From Vesta saturnalis (lineage: Eukaryota > Arthropoda > Insecta > Coleoptera > Lampyridae): a stretch of 64,000 bases of DNA. A model generated the notes under the pieces. That model had not been told where the DNA came from, searched no databases, and worked only from the letters and a program-made list of their open reading frames with translations. Below, one piece after another: positions 11,375 to 22,689 of this stretch (position 1 is the stretch's first letter; each line of letters starts with the position of its first letter). The translations under genes were made by a program, and so were the position numbers. The DNA lies in contig JARFJB010000967.1 in NCBI GenBank assembly GCA_036346205.1, forward strand, positions 2,086,001-2,150,000, in the 5' to 3' direction.

Positions 11375-12180
11375 TCGGGATTTTTTGTTTAAATTTTAGG
11401 TACAAGTGTAAACTCCATGCTGTCTTTCTAAAACATTCTTGGCGACGCGGCGTTGCCGCTTCTATACAAAACCATTGCAAACATCGCCACTTCAAACTGA
11501 ATCCTAAATATGTCTTAAATCAATCAATTTTGGGCAACTTTTCTGAATGTCTTCTTGCACTATTGTTGAGTTATTGATTAACTCTCTTTATTTAAAACGA
11601 GAGTTCGAAGAAATTGTATAATTGTTTTGATTCCTTAGTCGTATTTCGTTGTGGGCGAGACTTGTTGGTGGGTGGGTGGATGGTGTTTCCTCAGAAGCAG
11701 GTGGGCTGGTCTCTCGGAGCACCGAGATGACTCGGGATCCCGGACGTCGGTATGGCTTCTTTTGGGTGGTACCTGTAACTTAATAGAAAGATTATTAGTA
11801 TTATTGTTTGTGTTTGTTTGTTGAATTGTTTTGTGTTGAATAGGTGTAGTTTTCACGTGTAATTTTGTATAACGTGGGGTAAATTGTGTTAATATGTAAA
11901 AGTTAAATGTATCAATACTGTTCGCTATACTTATTCCGGCATCCCTACTCATCGCCGTTTCGGAAGTATCTACCCGAAAAGGGCAAACACCTCCTAACCA
12001 CACCACCTGACCGTGTGTGAGGATCACTCGCCACAGGTAAGTCTCAGTTTGTGCCTAAGCTAAGACCGCTGCCACCCGTTGGATGATAGGTAGAATCTAC
12101 ACCATTTCTAAGCCTCAGAGAAAGCCGAGATTAGTGTCGAATCCTAAAGCGGGCGAAGCGGTCTTTCTACGTCTACAGAT
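11375..12180. other. Mixed non-coding stretch with a G+C-richer part
   Basis: From about 11640 base composition changes (GTGGGTGGGTGGATGG and similar), suggesting that the gag remnant element at 12180-12540 extends leftward to here. A 130-codon minus-strand open frame at 11635-12027 has no domain I recognise; I treat it as untranslated element sequence. Confidence 0.4.
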
Positions 12181-12540
12181 TTCACCGCATTCGTCCTTCA
12201 GCCATCTTGCTACCGCTCGCCGTCACTTTGGAGTATGTAACGGCGGTTCAGACTAGAGAAGATGCCGCTGTGGGCGTTGTCCTCTTCTGTCGCTGTTGAG
12301 GAAGATCTTTGGTTTTCTTCCGCTGCAGAAGACGTGGGTACCTCGGGCAACCCCTTCACTTGGATGAATGAACACCAATGCAGTTTACGAACTTTTCCCG
12401 TTCCGTGCGGGGTTTGCTGCACTCATTGGAGTAGTGGCGTCCTGTACAATTGACAGCGTGCCGCCGCTCTACAGCAACGCTGTGCGTGACGGAATTCCTA
12501 CAAATTAGGCACATTCCTGCGTGAATCATATTTTACAATT
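12180..12540 (-). pseudogene. Jockey-like retrotransposon ORF1 (gag) zinc-knuckle remnant
   Basis: Minus-strand translation gives a series of CCHC-like knuckles: CLICRNSVTHSVAVERRHAV, NCTGRHYSNEC, and VNCIGVHSSK followed by a stop and RGCP. After that comes a polar run (KKTKDLPQQRQKR). The order Cys-x2-Cys...His...Cys repeated, ending in 'H-S-x-x-RGCP', is typical of the gag-like ORF1 of Jockey-clade non-LTR retrotransposons, where it binds the RNA. Knuckle residues are partly lost, and there is at least one stop. No matching reverse transcriptase is attached. Confidence 0.55.
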
Positions 12541-12786
12541 TAAATAAGTTTTCATGCAGTAGTTATTTGCTGAATAAACCTATTTCAGTTGCATTTTTAT
12601 TTTTACTTGATTTATGCTAAGTGAAATAATTATTTCTTCAATTAAACAAACATTAACGAAAACCCGTCGGAAATGTTTTAGAACTTCTGCAATGTCATTA
12701 AAAACTTGTTTGTTTAAGTTTGAAATATGTTTAAGAAAACGCATGGTTACTCTATTTTCTATTTCTTTCTAACCTGATGGTTGTTA

Positions 12787-13180
12787 TAGCCCAGGCAATG
12801 AAAGCCAAACACGACCTCGTGTCGGAAGAAATTAGAGACACGCTTAATTTTTTACATTTGTTAGTGAGTGCCTAGAGGAGTATTTTCCCAAAAGTCCCCA
12901 CCCCTTCCGTTTGAAATTCCCCCTTAAATGTCTGAATTTGCAAGCGTGTATGTTATCGCTTATAGCTCTGTTACTTTTCAACATATTGCATCAATCTTGA
13001 TGCTATGTTGTTTCTCAAAAAGTTTACTACATAAAGGTGTCATTAATATTTTTTGATATCTTTACGGTTTTACAGATTTTTTACGAAATAGTCAGAAATT
13101 TTGGATTGAAAAAAGCATTTTTTCAGGATTTCATTTAATAATTTTTTGGTTTGAGATATTTCGTCGAAAAACTTTAAACA
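12787..13180 (+). repeat. Dispersed repeat, copy 1 (inverted copy at 22975-23345)
   Basis: About 390 bp that recur as the reverse complement 10 kb away, including GCCCAGGCAATGA, GAGGAGTATTTTCCCAAAAG and GCAAGCGTGTATGTTATCGC. I see no coding potential in either copy. It may be the end of a larger element. Confidence 0.8.
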
Positions 13181-14437
13181 AAATTTGTAGAGCAGTTCTT
13201 TAGCTTTAAAAACATTCAATTATAAATAATATTATATTTAAAAGAATTTGAAGAAGAGCCTTGAACTACTATTTTTATAATTTTTGGTCAGCTAATATCT
13301 TTAAAATACAGTAAACTGCATCTTGTAATGAAAGTCAAGCCATACCAAAGGAAAAATGGATCCTGATTTAGTGTGTATTATATGCAATAACAATCTCATT
13401 TCAGACACAGTAGTTGTGACTAAAGTTTTCAAACAATAATTGAGGCTAGTCTTATTCGGGGAGATGGATTACACGAAAACATCGAAGGAGAACAACCGTT
13501 AAAGTACACAAAGTATGCAGACAAAAGTACACAAGACTCACAAGCATTAAAGAACAAGAAAGATAAAAGGCATTAATTGACTTAAAGTCGCATTTAAGTC
13601 GACGGAAAGCGATTCGTGTGGGAGCGAACCTTTATATACAAACAACCTTACTTCGAAAATGTGATCAACAGAAGACGCGTGGGGAAAAAGAATAAGAACT
13701 ATTCTTTTAAGTGTAAGTCACCTTGTATCACCAGATGCACGATACCATAAATAGTGCCACGGCGCTTTTTTTAAGAGTGGACGATCCTTAGGCAGGCCGA
13801 AAACGAACGAAAACAATTTTTTGGCGCTTTGTAGAACCATCAAAGACAGTGATGAATGTCAATTTACATTTAAAGAGTTGCAAGATATCATGGCAGACAT
13901 TTCAGGGAAAACAGACACATAATCTGATGTACACTTAAAAGACCTCTTGAAGGTACACTTTGAAGACCGTATCATTGTTTCAGACGTCTCTGGCAGAAAA
14001 AACATTGTGTCTCAGTCATATATTGCCCATAAAATATATGAAAATTGGTACAAAGGCACAGAACAAGACCCAGAAACAGAAAGACAGAATAGTTTTGGCT
14101 TCAGCCGACATCATTAAACAAGATACAAAGATGGTGTATGACTATCGTACCTACCCAGACGCAGGCGATATTAGATCGGGAGGGGAACAACTAATTCCAA
14201 ATACATTAAGCACGTTTACCCGAAAAGTCATTGAGGAGAATAATATAACAGAAGTACAGAAAGTAAACAAAAAAGGTGTTATAATAGATCATGCAATATC
14301 AGCTGAGACCAAGATCCTTTTTGTCATCGTTGCACTGCCGATTAGCGCTCACACTACATCGTCTGTATGGATCTAGACACTTAGTATATATGCTGTCTTC
14401 AATGGGAGTATGTGCGTCTTACTACGAAGACTCCATA

Positions 14438-15765
14438 TACTGGGTTCCCCATAATTGACTAACCATTTTATTTTATTAATAAATTCCCTACGAGATAACT
14501 AAATAAGTTGTTCTCTGTAGGATTATCTTCTGGAGTCTTTGGGATTTAAGTTAATTATTAAACAGGTCTGTCCGCCTGTCACAAATAAGTTATAAATTAA
14601 TAATTTCGTGTAACGTCATTTTACTACGAGAAGTTTGTTTTCATCAATAATTATTTAATTTTTTTGCTTTGAGACATTATTTCAACATCCGTTTGAACTT
14701 TCATGGATTACCATTACGTGTGTTTTGTGTAGAAACTTACATAAGAAGCAATTCGATAGAAGAATATAGGCGTGCATTCCGGCGTCAGTTTAATAACAAC
14801 AATAGGGGTCACGCGCCAAATCGTAAAACTGTTAAGTTATGGGTTCGTCATTGGCGTGAAAATGGTTCTGTACAATATTTGAAGAAGCCTGGACGTCGAA
14901 GAAGAGTTTGTACACCAGAAAATATTGAAAGAGTTAGAATTGCGTTTACGAGAAGTCCTAAAAGGTCTGCTAATCGACAAACCCTTATCCTAGGAATATC
15001 AAAGGGAAGCTTAGATCGAATTCTTCAAAGGGATTTAAAATTTCATCCCTATAAATACCAAATGGCACAGCACATTAGCAATCAAGATAAAGAAGCAAGG
15101 TTAGCATTTTGTCAAGAATTTTTGGATTTACATCAAGGAGAAATTCACAGTCTCCTAATGAGCGACGAAGCAAATTTTTATTTGAACGGCATGGTTAATA
15201 AACAGAATTTTAGATACTGGTGAAATGAAAATCCTCGTGAAATCTTTTCACAGAACCTCCATAATCCAAAAGTTGTTGTGTGGTGTGGAGTAGGATCTTT
15301 TGGTATTATTGGTCCATATTTTTTGGAGGATGAAAATAACCGCGCTGTAACAGTAACATCTGAGCGCTACGTAAACATGCTAGAGACATTCCTCATTCCA
15401 GAATTAAATAGATGAGGATTACTAAACAATTCCTTACTATTTCAACAAGATGGGGCAACAGCTCATACCGCCAGAAACTCAACGAGTGTTCTGCGAGAAA
15501 TGTTTAATGGCCGACTCATTTCTCGATTCGGAGATTTTCCTTGGCCTTCGAGGTCCCCCGACTTAACGGCACCCGATTTTTTCCTGTGGGGATATTTAAA
15601 AGCCAAAGTGTTGGCGAGTCGTCCAGGTACAATCGAGGAACTAAAAGTCAAAATTCGTGAAGAAGTTGAAGGAATAGACGAAGGTTTGCTACGCCGTGTA
15701 ATGAACCACTATTTACCTAATATTGAAAAATTTGTTGAAGTTGGTGGAGGTTGGGGAACCCTGTA
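14438..15765 (+). mobile_element. Tc1/mariner-superfamily element, 1.33 kb, comparatively young
   Basis: Ends TACTGGGTTCCCCA on the left and TGGGGAACCCTGTA on the right, with TA duplications at 14436-14437 and 15766-15767. The arms are short, unlike the long-arm elements elsewhere in the window. It interrupts the pseudogene 13350-16660; deleting it joins the motif ...SYYEDSI to the downstream coding blocks. Confidence 0.9.
14669..15765 (+). pseudogene. Nearly intact DDE transposase, two in-frame stops
   Basis: One frame runs through almost the whole protein. The N-terminal HTH region reads FCVETYIRSNSIEEYRRAFR and VKLWVRHWRENGSVQYLKKP; a second HTH is ISKGSLDRILQRDLKFHPYK. The DDE_3 core shows MSDEANFYLNG (first Asp), FQQDGATAHTA (second Asp) and WPSRSPDLTAPDFFLWGYLK (third Asp). 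I count 41 residues between the last two Asp. Only two stops break it, a TGA at 15221-15223 (in the YW-NENPRE region) and a TGA near 15413, so inactivation is recent relative to other elements here. The frame has no stop before the right terminus and reads on into flanking sequence. Confidence 0.85.
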
Positions 15766-16664
15766 TAAGAATTCATTTATAAGTGTAGGATACCCCCAAG
15801 TTAATGAAGGTGCCTTTGTGCAACACGTATTTGATAATGCCGATGCTGATGTTCGTACATTAGACGACCTAAATACCTTTCACGCTATGGGCGGAATGCA
15901 ATGTATAGCACCAGCTGCTAAAATAGAGCCAGAAGTAAAGGTTGAGATGCGGTATTCAGGCTCTTTCAACGAAACGTAAGCGATTGAGCAAAATCACTAT
16001 TAAAGACTACAATGGGTTATAAGATGGCATGCGTATTGCTGATACCACAATTAGCGTATTTCCTTTAAATTACATCTGGATGTCAGGTATCCATGTTCAG
16101 CCAGGTTGGAATGGATTCATGAACATAATTAACAGCAAGACAAGATACTGCAACGCAACTTACGTCATGGCTGTTCCATTCGTAAATATAGATGCTTCTA
16201 ACTATTCTACATTTGTTTACTACGCTGTGTTTTGCTGCAGTAGAGAGTACGAACCAAAATCAGACTTGTATAGTAACTTTTGACCAGCCACTGTTTATAA
16301 AGACATCGAATATCGTAGCCTCTGCACACAGTCAAAGTTAAATATCACAAATTGTTTTAAGGCTTGGGGGATTACACCTTCTTATGTCTTTTATGGGGTC
16401 TGTTGTACAAACCATGGAAGAAAATGGACTAGAAAGTTTATGGGTACAGTTTATGGTCAAAACGCAGTAAAATATGCTTAGTGGTCACTCTTATTCAAGA
16501 TGTATAAGAGCGTTGATACTAACCGCATCTGCGTTAGTAAACGCTTTAAAATATCATGATGAAGTTTTGAAAGAAAGCATTTCATCTTTGGAGCACTACC
16601 ACTCACAGCTTACAAAACAAGAAAAACAGAGCAAACGTTCACAGAACCAGAAATAATTGATATC

Positions 16665-17224
16665 TGCAGTAAAACAGGGAATTCCTTGAACAACATAGAA
16701 TCATCAGACAGAACTACTAAATCTCTGGATAAATTTATTAAAATACATTGATCTAATTTTGCAATTTATTGATGCAGAGCGAACAGGAAACTAAAATTCT
16801 ACAGCTGCCGCTTCTTGCCAGTCCGGGGCACGTGGGGTCTATAGGTGGTGGATACTGGAATGACCCCTAACGCTTGGTTAGGAGTAAAGCTCGCCCAAAC
16901 TAAAACTGGCAATAATTATTTAACAATAATTTTGAAAAATGTTACTTCAACACACAAAAAACAAGTGTTATTTAAAGTAACGGCATAACAAAAGGTATAC
17001 AATTAATACGATTTACGAAAATAAGTTTTTTACAATTATCCTAATAAAACAAATAATAAAAAGTTAAGAAAAACACTAATGTAAATACGACATACAGTAA
17101 CGGCGCAGCATACAGCTGAGCATACACACCATAGCACGGCGTTGCGGCAGCTACGCACCGCGCGTAGTTTAATGGGTTTTTTTCCAAGTTTTTATAAAGA
17201 TAATTTTTATTTAATCTAAAGTCC
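16665..17224. other. Unassigned, between pseudogene and non-LTR element
   Basis: 16800-16910 is slightly G+C-richer (CAGTCCGGGGCACGTGGGGT) and could be the 3' end of the preceding repeat. The rest is A+T-rich without features. Confidence 0.4.
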
Positions 17225-17508
17225 ATTTATACCGTTTAGGTGTTGGTCTTTATATAATATTTACATGCCATTATTTACATTTTATCTTAATATTACTATT
17301 ATTATATTTTTATTTATATTTGTTTGATGCTATTGTTACTAAATACATTTACTTCATTCACTTCATTTTCTTTTTCCATATTTCCTGTCTTTAGATAACT
17401 TCCTTACTTCCTCCCATGTCATTCCTCTGTTTTCAGCTATTTGTCTGACTTGTTCTTGCCAGCGTATTCTTGGTCGTCCTACTTTGTTCTTTCCTTCGGT
17501 TCTTGCTA
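17225..17508 (-). repeat. Extra tandem copy of the LINE 3' end
   Basis: Repeats the segment starting at 17509: the same start, the same A+T-rich block, then TTCCTGTCTTTAGATAACTT and CTTCCTCCCATGT..TTCCTC. It is either a second, 5'-truncated insertion of the same family at the tail or a tandem duplication. Confidence 0.75.
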
Positions 17509-20284
17509 TACCGTTTAGGTGTTGGACTGTACATAATATTTACATCATATTATTTACATTTTATCTTAATCTTACTGTAATATTTTTATTGACATTTGTT
17601 TGGTACTTTCATTTCACTGCTCCTTAGTTTTCTTTTTCCATATTTTCCTGTCTTTAGATAACTTCCTTACTTCCTCCCATGTTATTCCTCTGTTTTCAGC
17701 TATTTTTCTGAGTTGTTCTTCCCAGCGTATTCTTGGTCAGCTTAATTGTCATTCTTCCAGTATCTTCTCTATTAGCTTTATATTCAGCTCTTCTACTATT
17801 GCCGAGTTCCTTATTTTATGATTCCCTGGATTTTTCTTAGGAATCTAATTCTGCTTCCTTTATACGGCTTTTATTTCTTTTCGTTAAAACCTATGATTCA
17901 CTTCCGTATGTTAGGGAGGGTCTTATAGCTTTTTGGTAAACTTGAGTTTTAATCTCTATTGTTATCTCTTTCTTCCAAAGAATGAATTCTTAAGGTAATT
18001 GAAGAGTCTTCCTACTTTATCTATTCTCTTTCTATTTTTCCGTTATTTTCTATTACTGTTCCCAAATATATATAGCTTGTTACTTGTTCAAACGTTTATC
18101 CCTGTAATTCTATCTTATGTTTCTTTTTTTGGTTAGCCATTATCATTGTCTTTGTCTTTTCTGTATTTATTTCCATATTTATTTGCTTTAGTTCCTTTTG
18201 ATATTTCTTGAGGTTATGCTGCAGTTTTTCTTCCGATTCTACTATTATAGCCATATCATCTGCTGTAGTTTTTGCATTTTCTACATTCCTATTTTCACGT
18301 TAAAGCATTTTTCCTTACATTTCCTGTTTGATTTATCTATAACGACTGAGACTAGTAGAGGGATTAGCACAAAACCTTGCTTTAGTCCTATCTCTGTCTT
18401 GAAAGTTTCCGATTCTTCATTATGGGTTCTTTCTTTATCACGTCATTACTGTACAGTGACTTAACTATTTCTATCATGCCTTCCTTTACTCTCCTTTCTC
18501 TTAGGCATTCCCATACATCTTCTATTCTTACCTTGTCAAAGACCTTGAACAAATCTATGAATGCCATATGTATATCTTTGCCTTTCCTTACTAGTTTCTC
18601 CCCTACTTGTATTAAAATGAATATTATGTCCTGGATACTTCTTCCCCTTCTGAATCCATGTTGCTCTTCCCCTATCGTGTCTTTTATTGTTTCTCTTATT
18701 CTATTTTCAATTATTTTTGTTAATATTTTACTTGGTGTGATTGATATGGTAATTCTTCTATAGTTCATGCAGTCTCTCGTATCTCCTTTTTTGTATATGA
18801 GTAGTTTTATATCCATATTCCAGTCTTGTGGTGTAACTTTTGTTCTTATAATACTGTTGATTAAGTCTGTAAATACTGCTCTTGCTTCTGTCCCCATGAA
18901 TTTTAACATTTCTGCTGTAACCTCGTCTTGTCTTACTGCTTTCCTTGCTTTTAGTTTTTCTATGGCTTGGACTTCTTTTTCTTTTATTTGTTGTGTATTA
19001 CTTTGTTGTGCATTTTTCCTTTCTTTATCTTGTCCTAGTGTTATTTCTCGTTTTTGTTCTTCAGTGCTTGTCTCAGTTAGTTCCTCAAAGTATTGTTTCC
19101 ATCTATTTATTATCCGTTTCCCATCCGTTAATATATTACCTTTTTTGTCTTTTAAATTAGCCAGTCTAGGGGCTTTATTCCGTCTTGTCTGTTTTATTAT
19201 ACCGTAGAATAATTTCTGGTTTTCTGCTTAGGATTCCTTCATTTTTTCACCAAATTCTGTCCATAATTGTTTCTTAGCTTCTTTTACCGCTTGTTTGACT
19301 TATCTAGTACTTATTATGTACTCTTCATAGTTTTCTTCTTTTTTGATCTTAGGCATTTTTTTTGTTTTTTGTCTTTTACGTTTTGCTGTATTTCTGGGGT
19401 CCACCATTTAGTTCTTTCGTGGTGAAAATTACTTGTTTTAACTGTTCCACAGCTTTCTTTGGCTGCTAGTATCATACTTTCCTTAAAATATTTCCACTTT
19501 TGTTCAACTCTTATTTTCTTTTCAGCTTCTTTCCTTTTTATCATTTTTTGTAATTTGTTACGGTGTATCTTTTGGGTTTCTTCCTCCTTTAGTCTGTAGG
19601 TTTTAATTTTTTCCTTTATTATCCTTTTCCGTTTATTTTGTTTCGTTTCGGTCGCCCCCTGTTTCTGCATGTCTTTGTACTTTTATATCCTTGACCACTT
19701 TCCTATAGTCTCTTGTGGATATCTTTATGTTGGAATACTGTATTCATTATTGATAGATCATTGTTCACGCATATGTCTATCAGTCGTTCGCCGTTATTGT
19801 TTATTGTTGGTTCGCCATATGGTCCCAAACATCTTTGAATATTTCCATTTTCATTACCAACTCTTCCATTCATGTCTCCCATAATTATAGTACTACCTGA
19901 TCCTATGTCTATCTCTACTTGTAGCATTTGATAGAACTCGCATTTCTTCTCTTTGTTCGCATTTTCATTTGGTCCGTATGCTATTATTATAGTGCGATTT
20001 TGTTTATCCTGCCAGTTGACTTCTATTGTTAATAATCTCTCGTTGATGTATTTTTCCTTCTGTATTGATTTTACTTTGTTTGTGCTTACTATTAGCCCTA
20101 TTCCTCCTGCTGCTCTCTGTGTCTTCTACTCCTGACCATATAAGTATGTAACCATCTTTTAATTCCTGCATTCCTTTATTTTTCTTTTTTCCGTTATTCC
20201 TAGGTAGTCTAACTTTTGTGTTTTCATCTCTTTTATTATTTCAGCTTCTTTGCCGTTTAGTCCTCTGATATTCCAGGTTCCCAT
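17340..20284 (-). pseudogene. LINE ORF2: AP endonuclease and reverse transcriptase
   Basis: The endonuclease begins MGTWNIRGLNGKEAEI near 20284, continues with AGGIGLIVSTNKVKS and RTIIIAYGPNENANKE, then IIMGDMNGRVGNENGN, NNNGERLIDICVNNDLSIMN and TVFQHKDIHK (19927-19703). A basic linker (KWKYFKESMILAAKESCG, KWWTPEIQ) follows. Reverse-transcriptase blocks are IYKKGDTRDCMNYRRI, GEEQHGFRRGRSIQDIIF, AFIDLFKVFDKV, then GLKQGFVLIPLLV and TADDMAIIVESEEKLQHNLK. The catalytic 'FADD' motif is present as TADD (near 18255). The extreme C-terminus reads GRPRIRWQEQ then ENRGMTWEEVRKLSKDRK. Frameshifts separate these parts, so it is not expected to work. Confidence 0.8.
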
Positions 20285-20948
20285 TCTTATTAAGTCTCTT
20301 GTCTTTTTGTTTTTAATGTCCTGTTCTCTTTGTTGTCTGCTGTATTTATCTCATTTTTATTGCTTCACCGTTTTTATTTGTCTCCCTATCCATGTCCCTT
20401 GTCTTTGCCCTGTCTGTTGTCCCGTTGGTTCGTCCTGTTATCTTATCTTTTTTGCTTAATTTTTTTCCACGTTATACGAGTTGTTTTTCTTACTTATTCC
20501 TCGAAGTTTTACCCTTCGAGGGATCTCTTTGATGTTGTTCTAATACTACTTATATTTTGTCTCTCGGAATTTGATCCATTGATCGCCTGGTTCGGTTCAT
20601 ATGGAGTTTCTTGTTTGTTTACTATTTTTAATTTATTGTAGTTTAAGTATACTCTTTCACCTTTTTCCCTTGCTTCCTTCAATAACGGTATTAGTTTTCT
20701 CCTTTCTTCCTAGACTTTCTTCGTATAATCTTCGTCTATCCATATGTTTGATCCTTTCAGGTTTTTTGCCTTGTTTAGTATTTATTTCTTTCCACTCTCC
20801 TCTGTTAGTTTAACTAATACTGGTGTTACTTTTCCGTTCATAGGTCTACCTAATCTCCTAATTTCTTCTATCTCCGTCTTGTTATCTAATTTTTCCTATT
20901 ATTTCGTACACTTTTTCTCTCATCTCTGATTTATTCTCATTTTTTTTC

Positions 20949-21146
20949 TCACTGATACCTTTCATTATGAGGTTTTTTACTCTTATTTCTCTTTCTAGTG
21001 TTTCTATTCTCTAATTTTGTTTGTTTTGTTAACTTTGCATTTCCGTCTTTAACGTGGTTCAGTTCTTGGACCAGCTTATCGAGTTTTTCGTTCATTTGCC
21101 CTGTGTTCGTATTTATAGACTGGAAAATATCCACTATCCTTTTCAT
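20949..21146 (-). pseudogene. LINE ORF1 N-terminal coiled coil
   Basis: MKRIVDIFQSINTNTGQMNE followed by KLDKLVQELNHVKDGNAKL shows heptad-like hydrophobic spacing, then a basic tail (NRNTRKRNKSKKPHNER). It sits just upstream of the endonuclease in minus-strand order, where LINE ORF1 proteins lie. The remainder of ORF1 (20300-20940) is broken by frame changes. Confidence 0.55.
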
Positions 21147-21283
21147 ATCCTATTTTATATTTTTAGTAATTCTAATTAATACTTGATATTAATTAATTAT
21201 TAATTAATAATTAATAATACTAGTAATTATTATTATTGGATTGTTTCCAGGGTTATACTTGTGTTTTTTATGAATTTAGTGGC

Positions 21284-21391
21284 ATAAAACTATGTTATAT
21301 GGCTACTGAAGATATGCCTGCAGACATTTTGACGAAAGGTTTATCGAAATTTAAACATGAAAAATGTTTGAATAAAATTGGAATATCATAA
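21284..21391 (+). pseudogene. Copia polyprotein C-terminus (RNase H end)
   Basis: Reads IKLCYMATEDMPADILTKGL then SKFKHEKCLNKIGIS and a stop at 21389. The 'T-E-D-M-x-A-D-I-L-T-K-x-L...G' pattern is the conserved end of Ty1/copia pol RNase H. Nothing upstream belongs to copia; the LINE 5' end lies about 130 bp away and has probably replaced or displaced it. Confidence 0.75.
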
Positions 21392-21437
21392 GGGTTATTA
21401 TGTTATTTAGTTTGATTCTTTCAAGATTAATGGGTAC

Positions 21438-21566
21438 TGTTGAAATAACCTGTATATAGTCTTATAAGAATCACACTATGTATTTTGTGTTTGTCAATTG
21501 TGGTTTTGTTAAAAATAACAATGAAAGGTTGTAAACAATGATAATAAAAAAATATATTCTAGTCAT
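21438..21566 (+). repeat. Candidate copia LTR (start clear, end uncertain)
   Basis: TGTTGAAATAACCTG begins 46 bp after the pol stop, in the position and with the TGTTGAAATA start common in copia LTRs. I set the end at ..TCTAGTCA by guess; a second LTR is not in the window. Confidence 0.4.
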
Positions 21567-22419
21567 TAAAAAAAATATAATCCAGTTTATTTAAAATACA
21601 AATTGAAAGGGGTAGTTTCCTAAACTATTGCAACTTTGTAACACAGTTTACTTTGTGGATAGTGGGTGCAGGGCAATGCGGCAAGTAAGATAGCCATATG
21701 GCACAAATTACATTGCGCTTCTTAATGCTATTTACTCAATGGTTTGAGTGAAGTTTTAATTTACTAAGTGACAAAAGTTGTGTTAGGATGTGCTGACGTT
21801 TCCATTAGAGAATTCCAATCCAAGATACTTAATTTATGATATATTTTTGTATTATTCACTAGTTGAGTTTTAGTTCCCATAAGTGTAGCTAATTCAGTTA
21901 AATTTGGTTGCTTGCATTCCCCAGTCTATCTTGTGTTGTCACTGTTAGGAATTTCGTTTTTAATTATGAAATAATTTTCAAGAGTTCTTACCAAATACAA
22001 GATATTGAAGTTTCAATTTTTTGGCTGAATTTTGGAAGATGGATTCAGTCCCATCTGATGATTCACCCAATTGGACTGTAGGAAAAACGCATAACAAATT
22101 GACCATCTGTCATAAGCTGACATAACTCAAACAAAAATTTTAAGCTTTCAGAAGGAAAATTTATTAGCCAATCGCTCAGGACTTAGTTTTTCTGAAGAAT
22201 CATCTATTGGTTTATACCAAATTTGAATTTTTGCAAAGGTCTTGTAATCCTTTTTCAAAAAAGGATCATGTGCGAAACAATTTGCGTTCAGTGACGCAAC
22301 ATCTTGCGAGTCAGCTGGAGAAACTTGGCAAACATATTTCATAAGGACAAAAATTGTGCATTTCGTGTAAAAAAGAGCTAAAAAAGCTCGCACTGTGTTA
22401 TCCTCATCTAGTTCTTCAG

Positions 22420-22620
22420 ATAAAGATTTACAAATGGAAGTGTGTGAAAAGGTTCACACCAGCTCTTCTCTTGCTTCAGCAAACAATTAGAAATGGAAGT
22501 TTGCGAGAAGGTCAACACCAGTTTAACCTCTCTTGGTGTGAGTAAACGTGATTTCAAAGGCTATGCCAAATGTAAAATAATCCAAACACAAGCCTTGGTT
22601 AGTAGTACAACTGCAGCTGT
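22420..22620 (+). pseudogene. Short remnant of an uncharacterised repeat protein
   Basis: Two near-tandem 63-bp units read LQMEVCEKVHTSSSLASANN and LEMEVCEKVNTSLTSLGVS, then KRDFKGYAKCKIIQTQALV. The 'ENVNxSLxxLGVSPxK' flavour is seen in several transposon-borne proteins, but I cannot assign a family. One stop and a frame change interrupt it. Confidence 0.35.
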
Positions 22621-22689
22621 TGGTGGCCTTTTTTCCGCGTTTAGTTTTAGTTTTTAAATTTGGATTTTTAAATGCTAGTTTATTTCTTA

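Larger units (their letters stand above)
13350..16660 (+). pseudogene. Uncharacterised repeat-borne protein family, split by a mariner insertion
   Basis: An ATG at 13357 gives MDPDLVCIICNNNLISDTVV, a Cys-x2-Cys start. Further blocks follow in changing frames: RIVLASADIIKQDTKMVYDY, YPDAGDIRSGGEQLIPNTL, IIDHAISAETK and SRHLVYMLSSMGVCASYYED (13960-14434). After the mariner (14438-15765) the protein resumes with VQHVFDNADADVRTLDDLNT then FHAMGGMQCIAPA (15815-15915). This order matches a large, high-copy family of uncharacterised insect and vertebrate proteins that I recognise by these motifs but cannot name with confidence. The repeated presence in genomes suggests a transposon-encoded protein. 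Stops throughout make this copy dead. The tail (16029-16660) is poorly resolved. Confidence 0.6.
17225..21150 (-). mobile_element. Non-LTR retrotransposon (minus strand), degenerate, near full length
   Basis: Minus-strand coding order is coiled-coil ORF1 start (21146-20949), endonuclease (about 20284-19690), linker, and reverse transcriptase (18909-18110), with a C-terminal segment near 17480-17340 and again 17720-17640. That is the architecture of an APE-type LINE. The 3' segment is present twice in tandem: about 280 bp at 17225-17508 and again from 17509, each starting with ATACCGTTTAGGTGTTGG on the + strand. I found no clear target-site duplication. The clade is uncertain. Confidence 0.8.

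Noticed and set aside
11635..12027. 130-codon minus-strand frame next to the gag remnant
   Set aside because: No similarity I recognise to ORF1 proteins; N/T/Q-rich low complexity in a likely untranslated region.
18198..20929. Plus-strand hydrophobic, Phe/Leu/Ser-rich frames that look like membrane proteins
   Set aside because: They are antisense to the minus-strand LINE ORF2, whose A-rich sense strand gives T-rich, hydrophobic antisense translations.
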